From positions 14,824,263 to 14,888,262 of the forward strand of contig OX459108.1 of assembly GCA_949775045.1 (NCBI GenBank): DNA of 64,000 nucleotides, written 5' to 3'. Below, piece by piece: positions 37,153-51,536 of this stretch. Source of the DNA: Metridium senile (taxonomy: Eukaryota > Cnidaria > Anthozoa > Actiniaria > Metridiidae). Position 1 is the first letter of the stretch. Each line of letters starts with the position of its first letter. Below the pieces are notes generated by a model, which was not told where the DNA came from, ran no database searches, and saw only the letters and a list, made by a program, of their open reading frames with translations. A program made the position numbers and the translations under genes.

Positions 37153-40100
37153 ATGGATAACGCATCGGATAACGGAGACGACGTCCAACTAGCAGACTCG
37201 CCTCCTAATTTTGTTGAGGAGGAAATCGATGTCAACGAACTAAAGTTTATAGAGGTAAGTTCAGTTATCACTAATGTTTCTGGGAGATTTGAACCTGATA
37301 TATATAATTCCATTAGGTTTCGTCTGTTTGCATTGAGTTGTTGTTTAGAAATTTTAAAATGACCCTATGGAACGCGTGTGTCGACACGGCACGTGTATGC
37401 ACATAATTATTAAATAAGACTGCACACTTGTTTTGTTTTGCAGACACCTTTGGATTATTCAATGAGTGCAAAATAACTCATCAATGTTAAATGACATGGG
37501 TAGCGTGCAAAATAACTCATCAAACGTACAACTTTGATTTGTAGTTTAATTTTGATCCATCCTTGTCTTCGGCCAAAACAACAGGGGACATTATAGCTAA
37601 ACTTGTTTATATTAAAAAAAAGAACTCAAAAACTATTTGTTGCTTATATTTAGAGTATTTCTTGTCTCAAAACTACACTTCAATTAAGTTACTTACCTAA
37701 GTTTGAAAGAAAAAAATATGCTTTTTTATTTTTTTACTCTGGAAAATATCCGTGCTATAATTTTACAGTATAATCAGCCGACTCCCATCCTAGGAAACCC
37801 AGGGGTAATCTTCTGTCGCTCGTTTCGTTACCCCTGGGAACGTAGCCCAGGGTACTCCCTAGGGTACTCCCTTTGTCCAAGTGGTGGGGGTGATCGGCGG
37901 AGGTTTTGAAAACGACCCCTAAAAAGTACGCACAGATAAAAATAACTGATAAAGCCTTGTCGATTTCTACCCCAACAAAGCAGCAAAACAGAGTAAAAAT
38001 GACAGGTACGAAATCATGTTACATAACTGGTTTTTGAGCCAGAAATCTAAAAGGACCCTAAAAGGTACGCACAGGAAATATTTTTACCCTAAAAGGTACG
38101 CCAATCACCCCTACCACTTGGACAAAGGGAGTACACCCCCCGGGGAACGTAGCCTGTTGGAGTTGTTCCGGAAAGAGCTTTTGAGAGCTTTTGTATTTTT
38201 GTAATATACTTTAAATTGAAAAGACATAACAGTAGTTCAATTAAGAGTTTTATATGCATCTTTGAAGTAAAATAGATCAATTTCATTGAACAGCGCTAAT
38301 CATTGACTGGTCAACAGCCTTGGAACATGTTTGAAAGTGGAGACGGGGGGGGGGGGGGCTGAACCGTTAATAAAGATCGGAATTTTATTTTAAATAAAAA
38401 AAAAAAACACCACAAAAAAGTGTTCCCCTCCACCCCGCAGCCCCTGGTCAAGTATCATTTCTGGATGAGCTTTGTCCGATGACCGGCCATTATTTTTAGC
38501 CCTATATATAGCCTCCTTCTAACTGGTAAGAATACAGCTTTTTGTGAAAACTTGTTTAATTTGTTTTCTAGAAAGTGGGACGTGGTGCATTTGGTGTTGT
38601 CTACAAAGCGCTATGGAGAGAGAAATTTACTGTTGCAGTAAAAACTATAGAAGATGAAGCTGAGAAGAAGGCATTTCTTGTAGAGGTTGAACACCTCTCC
38701 AAGGTCAAACATGAATTCATTATCAAGCTGTATGGAGCTGTAAAAACAAAGGTTCCTGTATGTAATAAAATAAATGTTATTCATATATTTAAGTAAAGTA
38801 CTAGAGTTATAGTAAAAACTAAGTATCATAAGTAGAAAGTTATTTGTTTGTCTCAAGAAGGTTTGGACCATGTTGTTTGGACTGCTACTGAAATCTTCAT
38901 CCAAGTATGCATTGCCTGATGACACTTTGACTTTTACAGGTCTGTCTTGTCATGGAGTACGCCGAAGATGGATCTCTATATAACTGTAAGTCATAACCCT
39001 TTAATGTTTGTTGTTTCCAGTCTAAAATAATATGATGACAAAAAGCCTGTTTACTTGTAAAAAGAAAAAAAAGTTGAAGCCTTGTGTTCTAAATTCACAC
39101 GATTTAACAGCACATCAATTAAAGAGGTCAAAATGAAAATGACCTAATTAAAACCTTGCACAAATCATCTCAAAATACACCAAACAACTTGTTTTAGTTC
39201 AAATATTAAGGTTTGCTATCCACTTTTCACAATTTAGGTCAAAAAAGAAGAAAATTGGTCCATATGGCATAGTTATGTTCTGGCTTTGCGCCTGGAGTAC
39301 TCAGTTTCCATGTAAAAGTATCGGGGGTGCTTGTTGGAAATTTTAAAAAATTCCCTTAAAAGAAAACTTTTATAAATGGTTTTGTGAATTTTATAACCCC
39401 TGAAAGATACCTAAACTGCGAACAGTCCCTATATAGTAATATTTTTAATACTGCATGGCTGAGTCAGCAATAGTACATCGTACCCTAAAAGATACCAACC
39501 ATATTCAACCCTCGGGGTTGCAAGATTATGTATTAATAAACTATCTATTATCTATCTATATATGTACACTAAGATACAAATCTCCCAACAATTTCGCATG
39601 GTTCTAGCTAACTTTCTTACTATTTTGCACAGTACTTCATTGGCAAAAATCAAGTCCTGCGCCGATGTACACAGTGTCACATGTCATGAGCTGGGCGTTA
39701 CAGTGTGCTCTTGGTATGGAATATTTACATGGGTTTAAACCAAAGGCTATTATCCACCGTGACTTGAAATCTCCAAAGTAAGCAACTGTCATTATTTTCA
39801 TTATTGTTATTATTAATAGTTAGTAACAAAAATATGTGTCTTTAGTATAAATACAAAGGTGATTATACAAAATCGTGCGCTCTGATTGGTTTGCTATCTC
39901 GGATTATCAGCCGATAATCACCTTTTCAGACAAAATGGCTGCCAGTAGTTGTTTTGTCACTGTTAGCGAAGATGAAATTAAAAACTTTAAAGAAAATGCT
40001 GTCCCAAAATCGACAAAAGAAGCTACTAAGTTTGGTGTCAAGCTATTTAAAGGTATCATAATAAATTTTCACGTTGTTTTTTTTTTTTGTCATTATATGC

Positions 40101-42974
40101 GAGACAAAGTTTACAATTTTTACGCGTAACGGTCGCGCTTTTAAAAAATAAAATATTTTCACTTTCAATGCTGTTTCCTTCTTTCTTTTTTGAAATAATC
40201 ACCTTTGTATTTATACTAAAACGATTATTCACCTCAGGCGAAGTGATTATCGGTGAATATTTACCTCGCAGCTCGAAGAATCACCGCTCGGTAAATATTC
40301 ACCGATAATCACTTCGCCTTCGGCGAATTATTGTTAAATAATGAATTAATAATTAATAATGTGTACATTCTGTGCGACCGGCAGCAATGGGCAATTTTCA
40401 TTTTTATAGCGCTATAATACTACCAAGCCCAGATTTTTTTTTACTTTCTTTTGTAAAATAATTAGTGCCAATTGTTCAACTTTTCACAAGAGGGTTTAGA
40501 AATCTGAATTTTAAAGAAAAGTTGTACAGCTTTTTGTTACTGTTAGTAAATGGTGGTTCACAATTTTGCCATCATTGCTTACAGTAAAAACCTGCAAGTA
40601 TAAGAACCTAAATTTTTTGGAGTTAGCCTAAACAGGTTCTTATTTAAATGGTAGTTAACACAATTTTAGGCTATCTAGGTTCTTATTTCTGTGGGAAAAA
40701 AACAAATCAAATCCAGCTAAAAAAACAAAAATGGTAATCAGCCTATTTTTCAATCATCCCCCTGCTCCCCCTCCCCCCACCACTACCACTGTCAATAATA
40801 ACTTTATTTTATATAGCGACAATTACAAAAGCTCAACACCGCTTTACAATTTTAGAAGGAAAAAAAAAAATATGATGAATAAAATTTTATATACAGTAAA
40901 TGGAATGAAATCTAAGCTAAATCTATATAATTAATAAAAATGTCAAGAACATTAACATATACATTTACATATTTTGCCTAGCTGAAAAAATATTAGCCTC
41001 TTGCACTTTATTTTTTTATTACATCAATAAATTTGCACTTTTATTTTGCAGCAATGGCAAGCTCCTATTTCTCCAAACAGGATTCTTGATTACTAATATG
41101 ATTTTAGAAAATAAGAGCCTGTTTTTTTCATTTTCTAGGCTAAATAGGTTCTTGTTCATAGGGGGTCTAAATGACAAATTTTAAGCTAACAGCTCTAGCT
41201 AGGTTCTTAATTTTCAGGTTCTCATTACTTGCGGGTTTTTACTGTATTGTATGATATTATATGTAATAATGGTTATAAAACTACATGTATGTATAGAGTG
41301 ATTTTGTTACAGTTAAATCTTGAATTTTGCTAATTAACTCTCACCAGCCTACTGCTAAATAAAAGTGGCACTGTCATCAAAATCTGTGATTTTGGCACGG
41401 CATGCAACCAGAGAACAACCATGACCAATAATACGGGGAGTGTTCTTTGGATGGCTCCTGAGGTCTTTGAAGGTATGTTACCATGGCAATGTTGTTGTCA
41501 TTGAGACTATTGCTGTCATGGAAACTTGGTGCCATGAAAACTATTGTTGTCATGGATACTTGTTGTCATTAAGGCTATTGTTGTTATGGAAACTTTTTGC
41601 CATGGAGATATTGTCATGAAATTTGTTGCTTGAAGATTGTTGTCATGGTTACAGTTGTCATGGTTACAGTTGTCATGGTTACAGTTGTCATGGTTACAGT
41701 TGTTTGGATATAATTTTCATGGAAACAGTTGTTTCTATGGAGACTGTTATTAATAAGGCATAATGCTCATTTAAATTTCCATTTTACAGGTACGAACTAC
41801 ACAGAGAAGTGCGATGTGTACAGGTAAAGAATGTATTTTATAATTATTTTGTTAAGGTTATTCATTTCCACATTCCAACTGTTACTGCTAGTCTTCATAT
41901 CTATTGCTAGTTTTCATCAGCTGATAGTATTATTTTTTGTCTTAGTTTTGGGATTATCTTGTGGGAATTGATAACACGTTGCATTCCGTTTGAAGATATG
42001 GCAGCATTCCAAATACAGTGGGCTGTTTACCATGGTAAGTTAAAACAATAACAAGAAAACAATTAAATACTAGCAGAAAATAATGGTTGCTTCTTGTTCC
42101 AGGTGAAAGACCTCCACTGAATAAAGACATCCCCAAACCAATTGAAAACTTAATGACCAGCTGCTGGGACAAAGACCCTCAGGAAAGACCTCCATTTAGC
42201 TCTATTGTTGATTTTCTTAGTCATCAAATGCAGGTTGGAATTAATTTTGTACATTTCCCAAGTCATTCATTCTTAATAATAATAATGTTTAGAAAGTCCT
42301 TAGAAGATCCATTCCTTTGTTTATTCTTAGTTATTAATTCATACATCATTTATTCACTCATCCATTTATTCTGTCATTCATCCATTCATTATTTCATTCA
42401 TTCATTCATTCATTTATTTATCCGTTCTTTCATTTATTTATTCATTCATTCCTTCATTCTTACATTCATTCTTCTATTCATTTTTCTATTCATTTCTTCT
42501 CTCATCTATCCATCCATTCATTCATCTGTTTCTTCCCAGTTTTTCCCTCCTGCCGATACTTGCCTGGTCTTCCCTCCATCTTCACCAGAAACAGAAGAAA
42601 ACCAAGATAATAAACTGAGCCAGGGTAGTAACCTTAGTGACACAGTCATCTTCAATAAACCCCCTGGTGGATCTAATGATGATGACAAGGATGAAGAAGA
42701 TGATGACGATGAAGAAGATCAGGAAGGCCATTTTGAACCAGAAGACGATGAAGATGAAGAATTAAGTACCCCAAGAAAGGAGAACCAGCCAAAGCCGACT
42801 ACACTACAATTCACACATAAGTCACACACAGTATCGATAAATGTCGAGGATATTTTTGAGTATTATTGTAGGGAGATAGCTCATATTAAGGAGAGCAATC
42901 TATGGTTTAGAAGCGCCTTGATTTCACTAGCGGAGACGCAACGCAAGCTAGTACTTGACATAATTAACGAGTAA
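37153..42974 (+). CDS. MAP3K7/TAK1-like kinase, tandem paralog with replaced C-terminus
   Basis: Nine exons: 37153-37254, 38572-38757, 38940-38985, 39633-39777, 41348-41472, 41790-41823, 41946-42034, 42103-42233 and 42540-42974; all splice sites and frames intact, 430 residues. Exon order matches the full copy at 20488 exon for exon. The kinase domain keeps GRGAFG, VAVK lysine, HRDLK, DFG and APE; differences include [28 protein letters not shown] and loss of three residues near AAFQIQWAV. Exon 9 follows the full copy through the acidic run to ENQPK (about 42797), then changes to an unrelated 60-residue tail ([20 protein letters not shown] ... LVLDIINE). The low-complexity linker and the coiled coil that binds TAB2/3 are absent. 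An active kinase with altered regulation, or an inhibitory form, are both possible. RNA evidence would decide whether it is expressed. Confidence 0.85.
37850..38147. repeat. MITE-like element, first of two copies
   Basis: The ends GTACTCCCTTTGTCCAAGTGG and CCACTTGGACAAAGGGAGTAC are exact inverses. The inside (AGATAAAAATAACTGATAAA, GCCTTGTCGATTTCTACCCC) matches 51550-51790. It sits in intron 1 of the short kinase gene. The flank 37796-37850 is related to 30900-30985. Confidence 0.85.
39841..40330 (+). mobile_element. TIR element carrying a small coding exon
   Basis: TTTAGTATAAATACAAAGGT at 39841 is inverted at 40203-40220. A second foldback, CGAAGTGATTATCGGTGAAT, lies at 40239-40315. Inside, 39935-40052 reads [20 protein letters not shown] then [19 protein letters not shown] and stops at a good GT donor. 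The word style (acidic start, K-S/N-T-K-x-A-T-K-x-G-x-x-x-F-K) recalls the N-terminal part of tyrosine-recombinase-like (Crypton/DUF3504) proteins common in cnidarians. Without the rest this is only a guess. Confidence 0.45.
40791..40910. mobile_element. Dispersed transposon-tail fragment
   Basis: CAATAATAACTTTATTTTAT and ATAGCGACAATTACAAAAGC with CACCGCTTTACAATTTT show the tail style common in dispersed invertebrate elements. It lies in intron 4 of the short kinase gene. Confidence 0.4.
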
Positions 42975-43177
42975 ATATAAACAATCTTCGTATGCGTTTC
43001 GACTGTGATTAGCACGTATATCGGAGATACAACTACTATTACAAAAGTAGTGAAAACACAAAATAGTGAATAGACTTCTCGTACGCAAGAGAAATAAACT
43101 TAGGTATGTTGTTCCTGTTAGAGTATTGATATAAATATAGGTAGAAAATCGATGTATAGGCAGCTAAACTGTTGGAG

Positions 43178-43580
43178 TGGCCAATACCAAATTGAGTAGA
43201 GGACTGGGTACTAGTTCGTCTAATTAATGTAATTAAGAAATGAATCTCATAATTAAATAGAGCACATCAAGATATGTATGATTCCTGAGTTTGTTTGCAT
43301 TTGGTTGTATTCTGACCAAGATACAGCCTCATAAAATTGCCTAAAAATAGAAGGAAATGTATGGTTTGGAAGGACGCTTGTCCCTCCAATCCATACATTC
43401 CTTTGTAATTTTGGGCAGTTTTGAATGGCTGCAAATCACTCAATATCCAACCAAAAGCAACAAATCTCAGGAATCTTGCATATCTTGATCTGCTGTTTTA
43501 TATTATGAGGTTCATTTCTTACTTAAATTAATTTGGGAAACTAGTACCCAGTCCTCTACTCGATTTGGTATTACCAGTGA
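43178..43580. mobile_element. 400 bp palindromic element
   Basis: CCAATACCAAATTGAGTAGA and GGACTGGGTACTAGTTC pair with GAACTAGTACCCAGTCC-like sequence and TCTACTCGATTTGGTATTAC. The centre at 43375 is GGAAGGACGCTTGTCCCTCC. Imperfect arms of about 190 bp and no ORF. Confidence 0.85.
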
Positions 43581-43665
43581 CAAAGGGAATAAAAGAATTG
43601 ACGCAAACGAAGTTGTAGTGGTCTACTTGGATAGACACGTTCGTGGATAGCTCTACGAAAACGGC

Positions 43666-45790
<2,125 letters not shown>

Positions 45791-46059
45791 TGCACCTTCA
45801 ATACCATAACCGTTTTTTTTTTTTTCATTACTTCAGTGTCCGGTCGTTAAGTGTGAATTGATTAATTTTATTACAAGAAAATTGTCACCATCATCACCCG
45901 AGTGCTAACTTCTTTCCATATCTATCACCCTAGTGTGAATTATCTCTATCGATCATCAAACAAGGTTTTTAATAACAGAGCTGGCTGGCTTATTTGCTTG
46001 AGCCCATTAAACGAATTAATATTTGGCTAAATCATGAGTATAGTAGACAGTTTGATATG

Positions 46060-46260
46060 TAATATGAGGTCCTGTTAGGGTTTTAGGTTTATGGATGGGG
46101 GTTTTTAGAGCAGGGATATGGATTATTAACCCGAAAGTTTAAGCATTTAGAACCAATTGAGGATTTAGGATTACTCGTTTGTAATTTATTTTTGGTAAAT
46201 CATTATTTACAATTTAGGATTACCGATTATTTATGAACTTCAATCAGGATTATGGACACA
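46060..46260. repeat. Dispersed TAATCC/GGATTA-rich element, first copy
   Basis: ATGAGGTCCTGTTAGGGTTT ... CAATCAGGATTATGGA. The reverse complement lies at 50610-50848. It contains scattered GGATTA words but no tandem telomere-type repeat. Confidence 0.8.
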
Positions 46261-46299
46261 GGGCCTCTAAGGGACCGGTCATTATTTTAATGTGTGTGT

Positions 46300-46342
46300 G
46301 TGGGGGGGGGGGGGGGGGGGTGGGGGGGGGGGGGGGGGAGAA
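46300..46342. repeat. Poly-G tract, G-quadruplex-prone
   Basis: About 40 bases of almost pure G with single T and A breaks, preceded by TGTG repeats. Confidence 0.9.
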
Positions 46343-46598
46343 ATCATAGGGGGGGGCATGCTTATATTTTTCAATGACAGGGGGTGGGTTGGAATTAAAT
46401 TTCACTGAGTTGTGGGTGGGCCATTTCTCTTTTGTAAAGAACATACATGAATGTATAAAGTAAGTTGTGTGTTATCAAATTGGATAAAAAACGTTTATTC
46501 ATGCAAACCTAGTATATTAATTGCCATGTTGTATGTATAAAAAGCAACATTCATTTTTTTTAGTTTCTATCAGTTTAACAAAGCAAACAGTAATATTT

Positions 46599-46778
46599 CT
46601 ACAACATTTGAAGTCTTTCAAAAGTATTGTCAATAAGTTCATATGCATCCAGAGCAAATAGTCCTTGATTCTTCATTATTTCTAAATGTTTAATGGCACT
46701 TCTCTTATTAACCCTTGCAAAGCTATCTTTACTTAGTTCCTCTTCGCAAAGTGCATGTGCACGTAATCGTGTAGCCTT
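46599..46778 (-). pseudogene. Possible terminal coding exon of unknown origin
   Basis: After an acceptor-like TTTCCCAG on the minus strand (46786-46779) comes a 59-codon frame: KATRLRAHALCEEELSKDSF, ARVNKRSAIKHLEIMKNQGL, FALDAYELIDNTFERLQML, then TAG. The composition is that of a folded helical protein and differs from repeat shadows nearby. No upstream partner exon is recognised within several kb, so it may be a transposon-borne or captured fragment. The family is not identified. Confidence 0.35.
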
Positions 46779-47284
46779 CTGGGAAACAGAGATTTTCAAC
46801 AGTGAAACTGTCTAGGGTAATGCCCTTAATCAATTTGAAGACAGCTGCCTGAAGGGGGGAGGGGGGTGGGGCTGCCTCTGAAATGAATTCGAGTGAATTT
46901 ACGAGTGAAACGCTGTATTTTGACGAGCCAAAATGCAAGTTAACAAGTAAAATATTCAGCCATATTACATATCAACCTGTCTACTAATGAGTTATTCATT
47001 ATTCACATCACCACAAAAAAGGTTGTTTTTTATAGAGCAACATATTTTATTACTTGACTGAAGACGAGTAAAAATATCCAGCGATATTTTTACTCGATCC
47101 AGTCCTACTCCTGCAATATTTTTACTCATCTATGACTAGTTGGATAATAATTAAGTTTATTTACTTTAAAAGACCCGTTTTATTAGCCTGTATTTATTTT
47201 ATTGTTATTGGTGTGCTAGCCCATCACCAGGGTAAACAAACACGTACAGCTGTAACGACTAAACCTTCACATATAAGATAGGTC

Positions 47285-47785
47285 AGTGTACCAATTGAGT
47301 CGCTAGTAATTATTTAAAAGAATTAGTTTGGCTTTGGTCAAGCACTGCGACATGTGCATTGCGTCAGTGTTTCTAAGAATAGACTAGAACCTAGCCATTG
47401 GGGTAAAAAGAGAAGTCTAAACTTTACACCGTTCAAAAAAGTGAGTGAAACAGTATGTTACGGGCGTTCAGTACCTTCGTCAGGATAAAAAGGGGCAAAA
47501 AATGTGATTCTAAGAAAGGCATTAGAGTAAAAAGAGCTAGCCTGAAAAGTCTAAACTTTACACCGTACAAAAAAGTGAGTAAAACTGACGTATTTTAAAT
47601 GTTATGGACGTCGTTCATTCCCTTAACTTGTTAGAATAAAAAGGGGCAAAGAATGTGATTCTAAGCAAGGCATTAGAGTAAAAAGAGCTAGCCTGAAAAG
47701 AATAAACTTTACACCGTACAAAAAGTGAGTAAAAACTTATTAATGTTACGGACGTTACTCCTTCGTCAGGATAAAAGTGACAAGG
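47285..47785 (-). repeat. Array of the hairpin repeat in reverse orientation
   Basis: Three to four units with AAACTTTACACCGTACAAAA, AGTGAGTAAAACTGACGTAT and CCTTCGTCAGGATAAAAAGG. A GCGTCAGTGTTTCTAAGAAT piece at 47360 matches the unit of the cPLA2 intron minisatellite. This links the two repeat classes. Confidence 0.75.
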
Positions 47786-49470
47786 AATTGGAGTTCAAAA
47801 TGTTCTTAAAAACAAATTGAAATCTTTTACGAAATGGCAGACCTCAACCTCTTCCGACATCACGATATGATGATGTTGTTCAAATACCTCAGTGTGGGTC
47901 CGGCGCGCAACGATCTGAGTTTTTTTAAATTTTTATTAAGACATAGCAAATATTAACTTTGTAAACGGAAAGGGAGAAGAGTTTACAAATAACCATAGCA
48001 CACTTTGTTTTGCACTCTGATAAGATTTTAGCTACCATCTTCAAGGTTTGTCAGTGCAGAAACAAATTTCCATTTCTGGGGTATTTTCGTCAAAATCGCT
48101 CTAATTGAGCTAAAACTCGGTCACAGACTAGAAAACAGTTTTACACAACTATCTACGTAAAAAAAGGTTTTTATTATTGTATATTTGAAGCACAGCGAAA
48201 GGATATCTCTCGACTCCATACATTTACTGTAAAAGATCACAAGTGATGAGCTTGGGCTCCCTGTGATTGCATGTGATAATAACTACATCCGCTCAAAGAA
48301 AAAAAAAGTAATAATTTTAAAATCTGACGGAAGAGTCAAGCAATGACAAATACTTGTAAAAACAACTAAAAAAAACATCCTTTTCGTGAGTTATTGACTT
48401 ACATAATCACGACGTGCACGGCCCCTTAAATGTTCACATTGATATTGAAGTCTTTTTGGTGAAGAGGTCTCGGTCGCTTGGTAAACTGATTCAGGTAAAC
48501 AATCCTTTTTTCTGGCGGAGTTTTAGCGCGCAAACAGCCAAGTTATTGTCATGCAGCTCTGTAAAATTACCTTGAAATTATCTTGCAATATGCCAAAATA
48601 ATTATTCTTAAAAAAGTATTTCTTATTGGTTTGATTGTGGACACTAATTCCTGTGTTTTCGTTTGGTTTGCAAATAGTTAAACTTCTTTTCTTCTGAAAA
48701 AAATGACCTTTTTGTTGGAGTTTTCATTAATTCTTCGAGAACATAGGTTCTACTTCCCTTGAATAATACATCTACATAAAACACAAGTTTCTGAAGCTCT
48801 CCTTTTCTGCATTTCAAACATCAACACAAAATCAAACATTCCGGGATATGTGCATGAAATCATTTTAACGGATTAAGAAAAAATCCACAACGAATCAACT
48901 AATCAGAATCGATTTTTTTATGTTGATGTGTTATTAAAAACAAAATGTGTATTTTTCTGAAAGTGTTTGCCCTAAACAATTGAATATACTATTGAGAAAA
49001 ACAATCGTAAAAGCTATCAAAATGAAATGTACAGCTAGCTTACTAAAGCTTACTAATAGAACTAAATTATCATTTTATTGCGATGAAAAAGACAGCCTAT
49101 AGCTATTCAAAGGAAAGTTTTCCGGGATGGCGTCGGAAATGAAGCCATATGATATAAAGCTTAAAATTTACATTATCGATATTTGCTTCGGAAGTGATTA
49201 AAAGTGTAATTAATGTTACAGCTTTTGTTTTACTGGAGTAAAATTAATACAATGTGAAGTAAGTTTTGTAATGCGTGAACAATTGATTCCAACTTAATCA
49301 GCTCTTTCATTTTCAGTCAAGAATAAGTCATAAATAAGTAAAAGAAAAGAACCATATTGTACGTCGGAAGTCCCCTTAGCTGAAGCTATAATCTAACCAG
49401 AGAGCCGACGGTGCGTTTTTTTATGCAAGATCAAGGTATACAATAGTAAATGTTTTGTGCTTTTGATAAT
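47786..49470. other. Unannotated intergenic sequence
   Basis: AT-rich, with no ORF over 60 codons, no domain words, and no clear tandem or inverted repeat. Nothing supported. Confidence 0.6.
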
Positions 49471-49479
49471 CTCCTTGAA

Positions 49480-50215
49480 AATATAAATGGAAACTAGCGA
49501 GTAAACTAGTATAGGCTGCGTCGGTGTTTGATATAAACGATAGGTAATAGAATGAAATTTGTAAACACCGTAAAAAATAGAAATAGAAACTAGCGAGTAA
49601 ACTAGTATAGGCTGCATTGGTGTTTGATATAAACGATAGGTAATAGAATGAAATTTGTAACATCGTAAAGAATAGAAATAGAAACTAGCGAGCAAAAATT
49701 GTATAGGCTGCGTCGGTGTTTGATGTAAACGATAGATAATATAATGAAATTTGTAACATCGTAAAAAAATAGAAATAGAAACTAGCGAGTAAACTAGTAT
49801 AGGCTTCGGCGGTGTTTGGTATAAACAATACTAACGAAGGGCTACGTACAGCTCGAAACGTCCGTCAGTAAGTTAATTACCACTTTTACGGTGTTACTAA
49901 TTTCATTTTATTACCTATCGTTTATATCAAACACCGACGCAGCCTACACTAGTTTACTCTAGTTTCTATTTCTATTTTTTACGGTGTTACAAATTTCATT
50001 TCATTACCTTTCGTTTATATCAAACTTCGATGAAGGGCTAAAGCTCGAAACGTCAGTAAATTTAAATATTATTTTTACGGTGTTACAAATTTCATTTTAT
50101 TACCTATCGTTTATGTCAAACTTCGATGAAGGGCTACAGCTCGAAACGTCAGTCAAGTTAAATATTATTTTTACGGTATTGCAAATTATATTTTATTGAC
50201 TCTTTTTTTAAATAC
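49480..50215. repeat. Two facing arrays of the hairpin repeat
   Basis: 49485-49830 holds four units of AACTAGCGAGTAAACTAGTA, GGCTGCGTCGGTGTTTGATA and AACGATAGGTAATAGAATGA. 49831-50215 holds hairpin-bearing units in the opposite sense (GAAGGGCTAAAGCTCGAAAC at about 50032, a CAGC variant at 50127, and one with a longer loop, GGGCTACGTACAGCTC, at 49838). The two halves form one large imperfect inverted repeat and define both ends of the basic element. Confidence 0.85.
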
Positions 50216-50609
50216 AGTAAACACCTACATAAAAGAACAGATGATCTTGGGGTTCAGGCTGATGCGTTTCTTATATATCGGGTTCTTAGTGAAAAATCAG
50301 GCTGAAGATAATCTTAAGAGGTACGTTCTTAAAATTGTTTCTACTAGCTTCAAGAAATTTTTATAAATGAAGGATATAGGCTGTATTGGATGGTACACAG
50401 TTAAGTATTGCCCCCTCTGGGATTGAGCCAAAAACTCTAACGAAAATTATGCTCTTCTCAACAACATATGAAGTCAAATTTACTCTAGCAACTCCAATCC
50501 CTTCTGCAAAATACTGTGTGTTTGTAATGGTCTAGCACAAATTAAAATTAGATCAGCTTCACTGTTTCATTGGTTCTTATATTGATGACGCCCTGTTAGG
50601 GGGAGGGGG

Positions 50610-50848
50610 GGGATGAATAATCCACAATCCTGATTGAAATTTATAAATAATCTTTAATCCTAAATTGTAAATAATGATTTACCTAAAAAAATAAATTATA
50701 AACGAGTAATCCTAAATCCTCAATTGGTCCTAAATGCTGCAAAAATAATCCATAATCCTTAAACTTCTGCATGGGTCAATAATTCATATCCCTGCTCTAA
50801 AAACCCCTAATAATCCATAATCCTAAAACCCTAACAGGACCTCATTGA
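50610..50848. repeat. Dispersed TAATCC/GGATTA-rich element, second copy (inverted)
   Basis: Reverse complement of 46060-46260, with a few insertions. Ends TAATCCACAATCCTGATTGA ... CCTAACAGGACCTCAT. Confidence 0.8.
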
Positions 50849-51321
50849 TGGTGCTTTATTGACCAAATTTCAGCCTTAAGGTTCTTATCCACTTGTTCTT
50901 TTACTGCGGGTGTTTATTGTAGTTTGTTTTTGTTTTTACTTCTCTTTTGTGAATCCCTAATGAAGTAGAGATAAGTATGTTTAAGTGTTTAAAACGTTTT
51001 TCATCACGATTGTCATCAGCGTCAGTAGTTCTAAGGGATTTTCATTAAAGTTTTCCATAATCCTCGCATCAAATAATGATTTTTGTTGACATTGAGTATA
51101 AGAATACTGTATTGTGAAATGTTTTAATTTTAACAAATGTCAAACTGCACGCTCATCAACAATTACGAAGATGATCTGACTAGAAGGGGTAATTCTCTCT
51201 TTTTGCAAGTCTTATCCGCCCCTGGGGTGATTGGCAGTCGACTATGAAAATGACCCCTAAAAGGAACTATTTTAACAGTTAAAAAGTCTTATTAATTTCA
51301 ACCCCTAACCAGCTAAAGGCC

Positions 51322-51533
51322 CGGGCAAATGGTTTCAACATTTGCTTCAACATCCGTTCGATTTTGTTGAATGGCAATGTTTAAACGCTTTTAAACTCTT
51401 TCAACATCAATTCAACATCGATTCAACACGTTTCAACAACGTTGAAAAAGTTTAAAAGCGTTTAAACATTGCCATTCAACAAAATCGAACGGATGTTGAA
51501 GCAAATGTTGAAACCGTTTGTCGGGCATTAAGC
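51322..51533. mobile_element. Near-perfect 210 bp palindrome
   Basis: GGTTTCAACATTTGCTTCAA, CATCCGTTCGATTTTGTTGA, ATGGCAATGTTTAAACGC folds on GCGTTTAAACATTGCCAT, TCAACAAAATCGAACGGATG and TTGAAGCAAATGTTGAAACC. The centre at 51430 is itself made of TTCAACA words. Confidence 0.9.
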
Positions 51534-51536
51534 CGG

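Noticed and set aside
46060..46260. Interstitial telomere repeat (GGATTA words)
   Set aside because: The words are scattered and not in tandem, and the element recurs as an inverted copy; it is a dispersed repeat.
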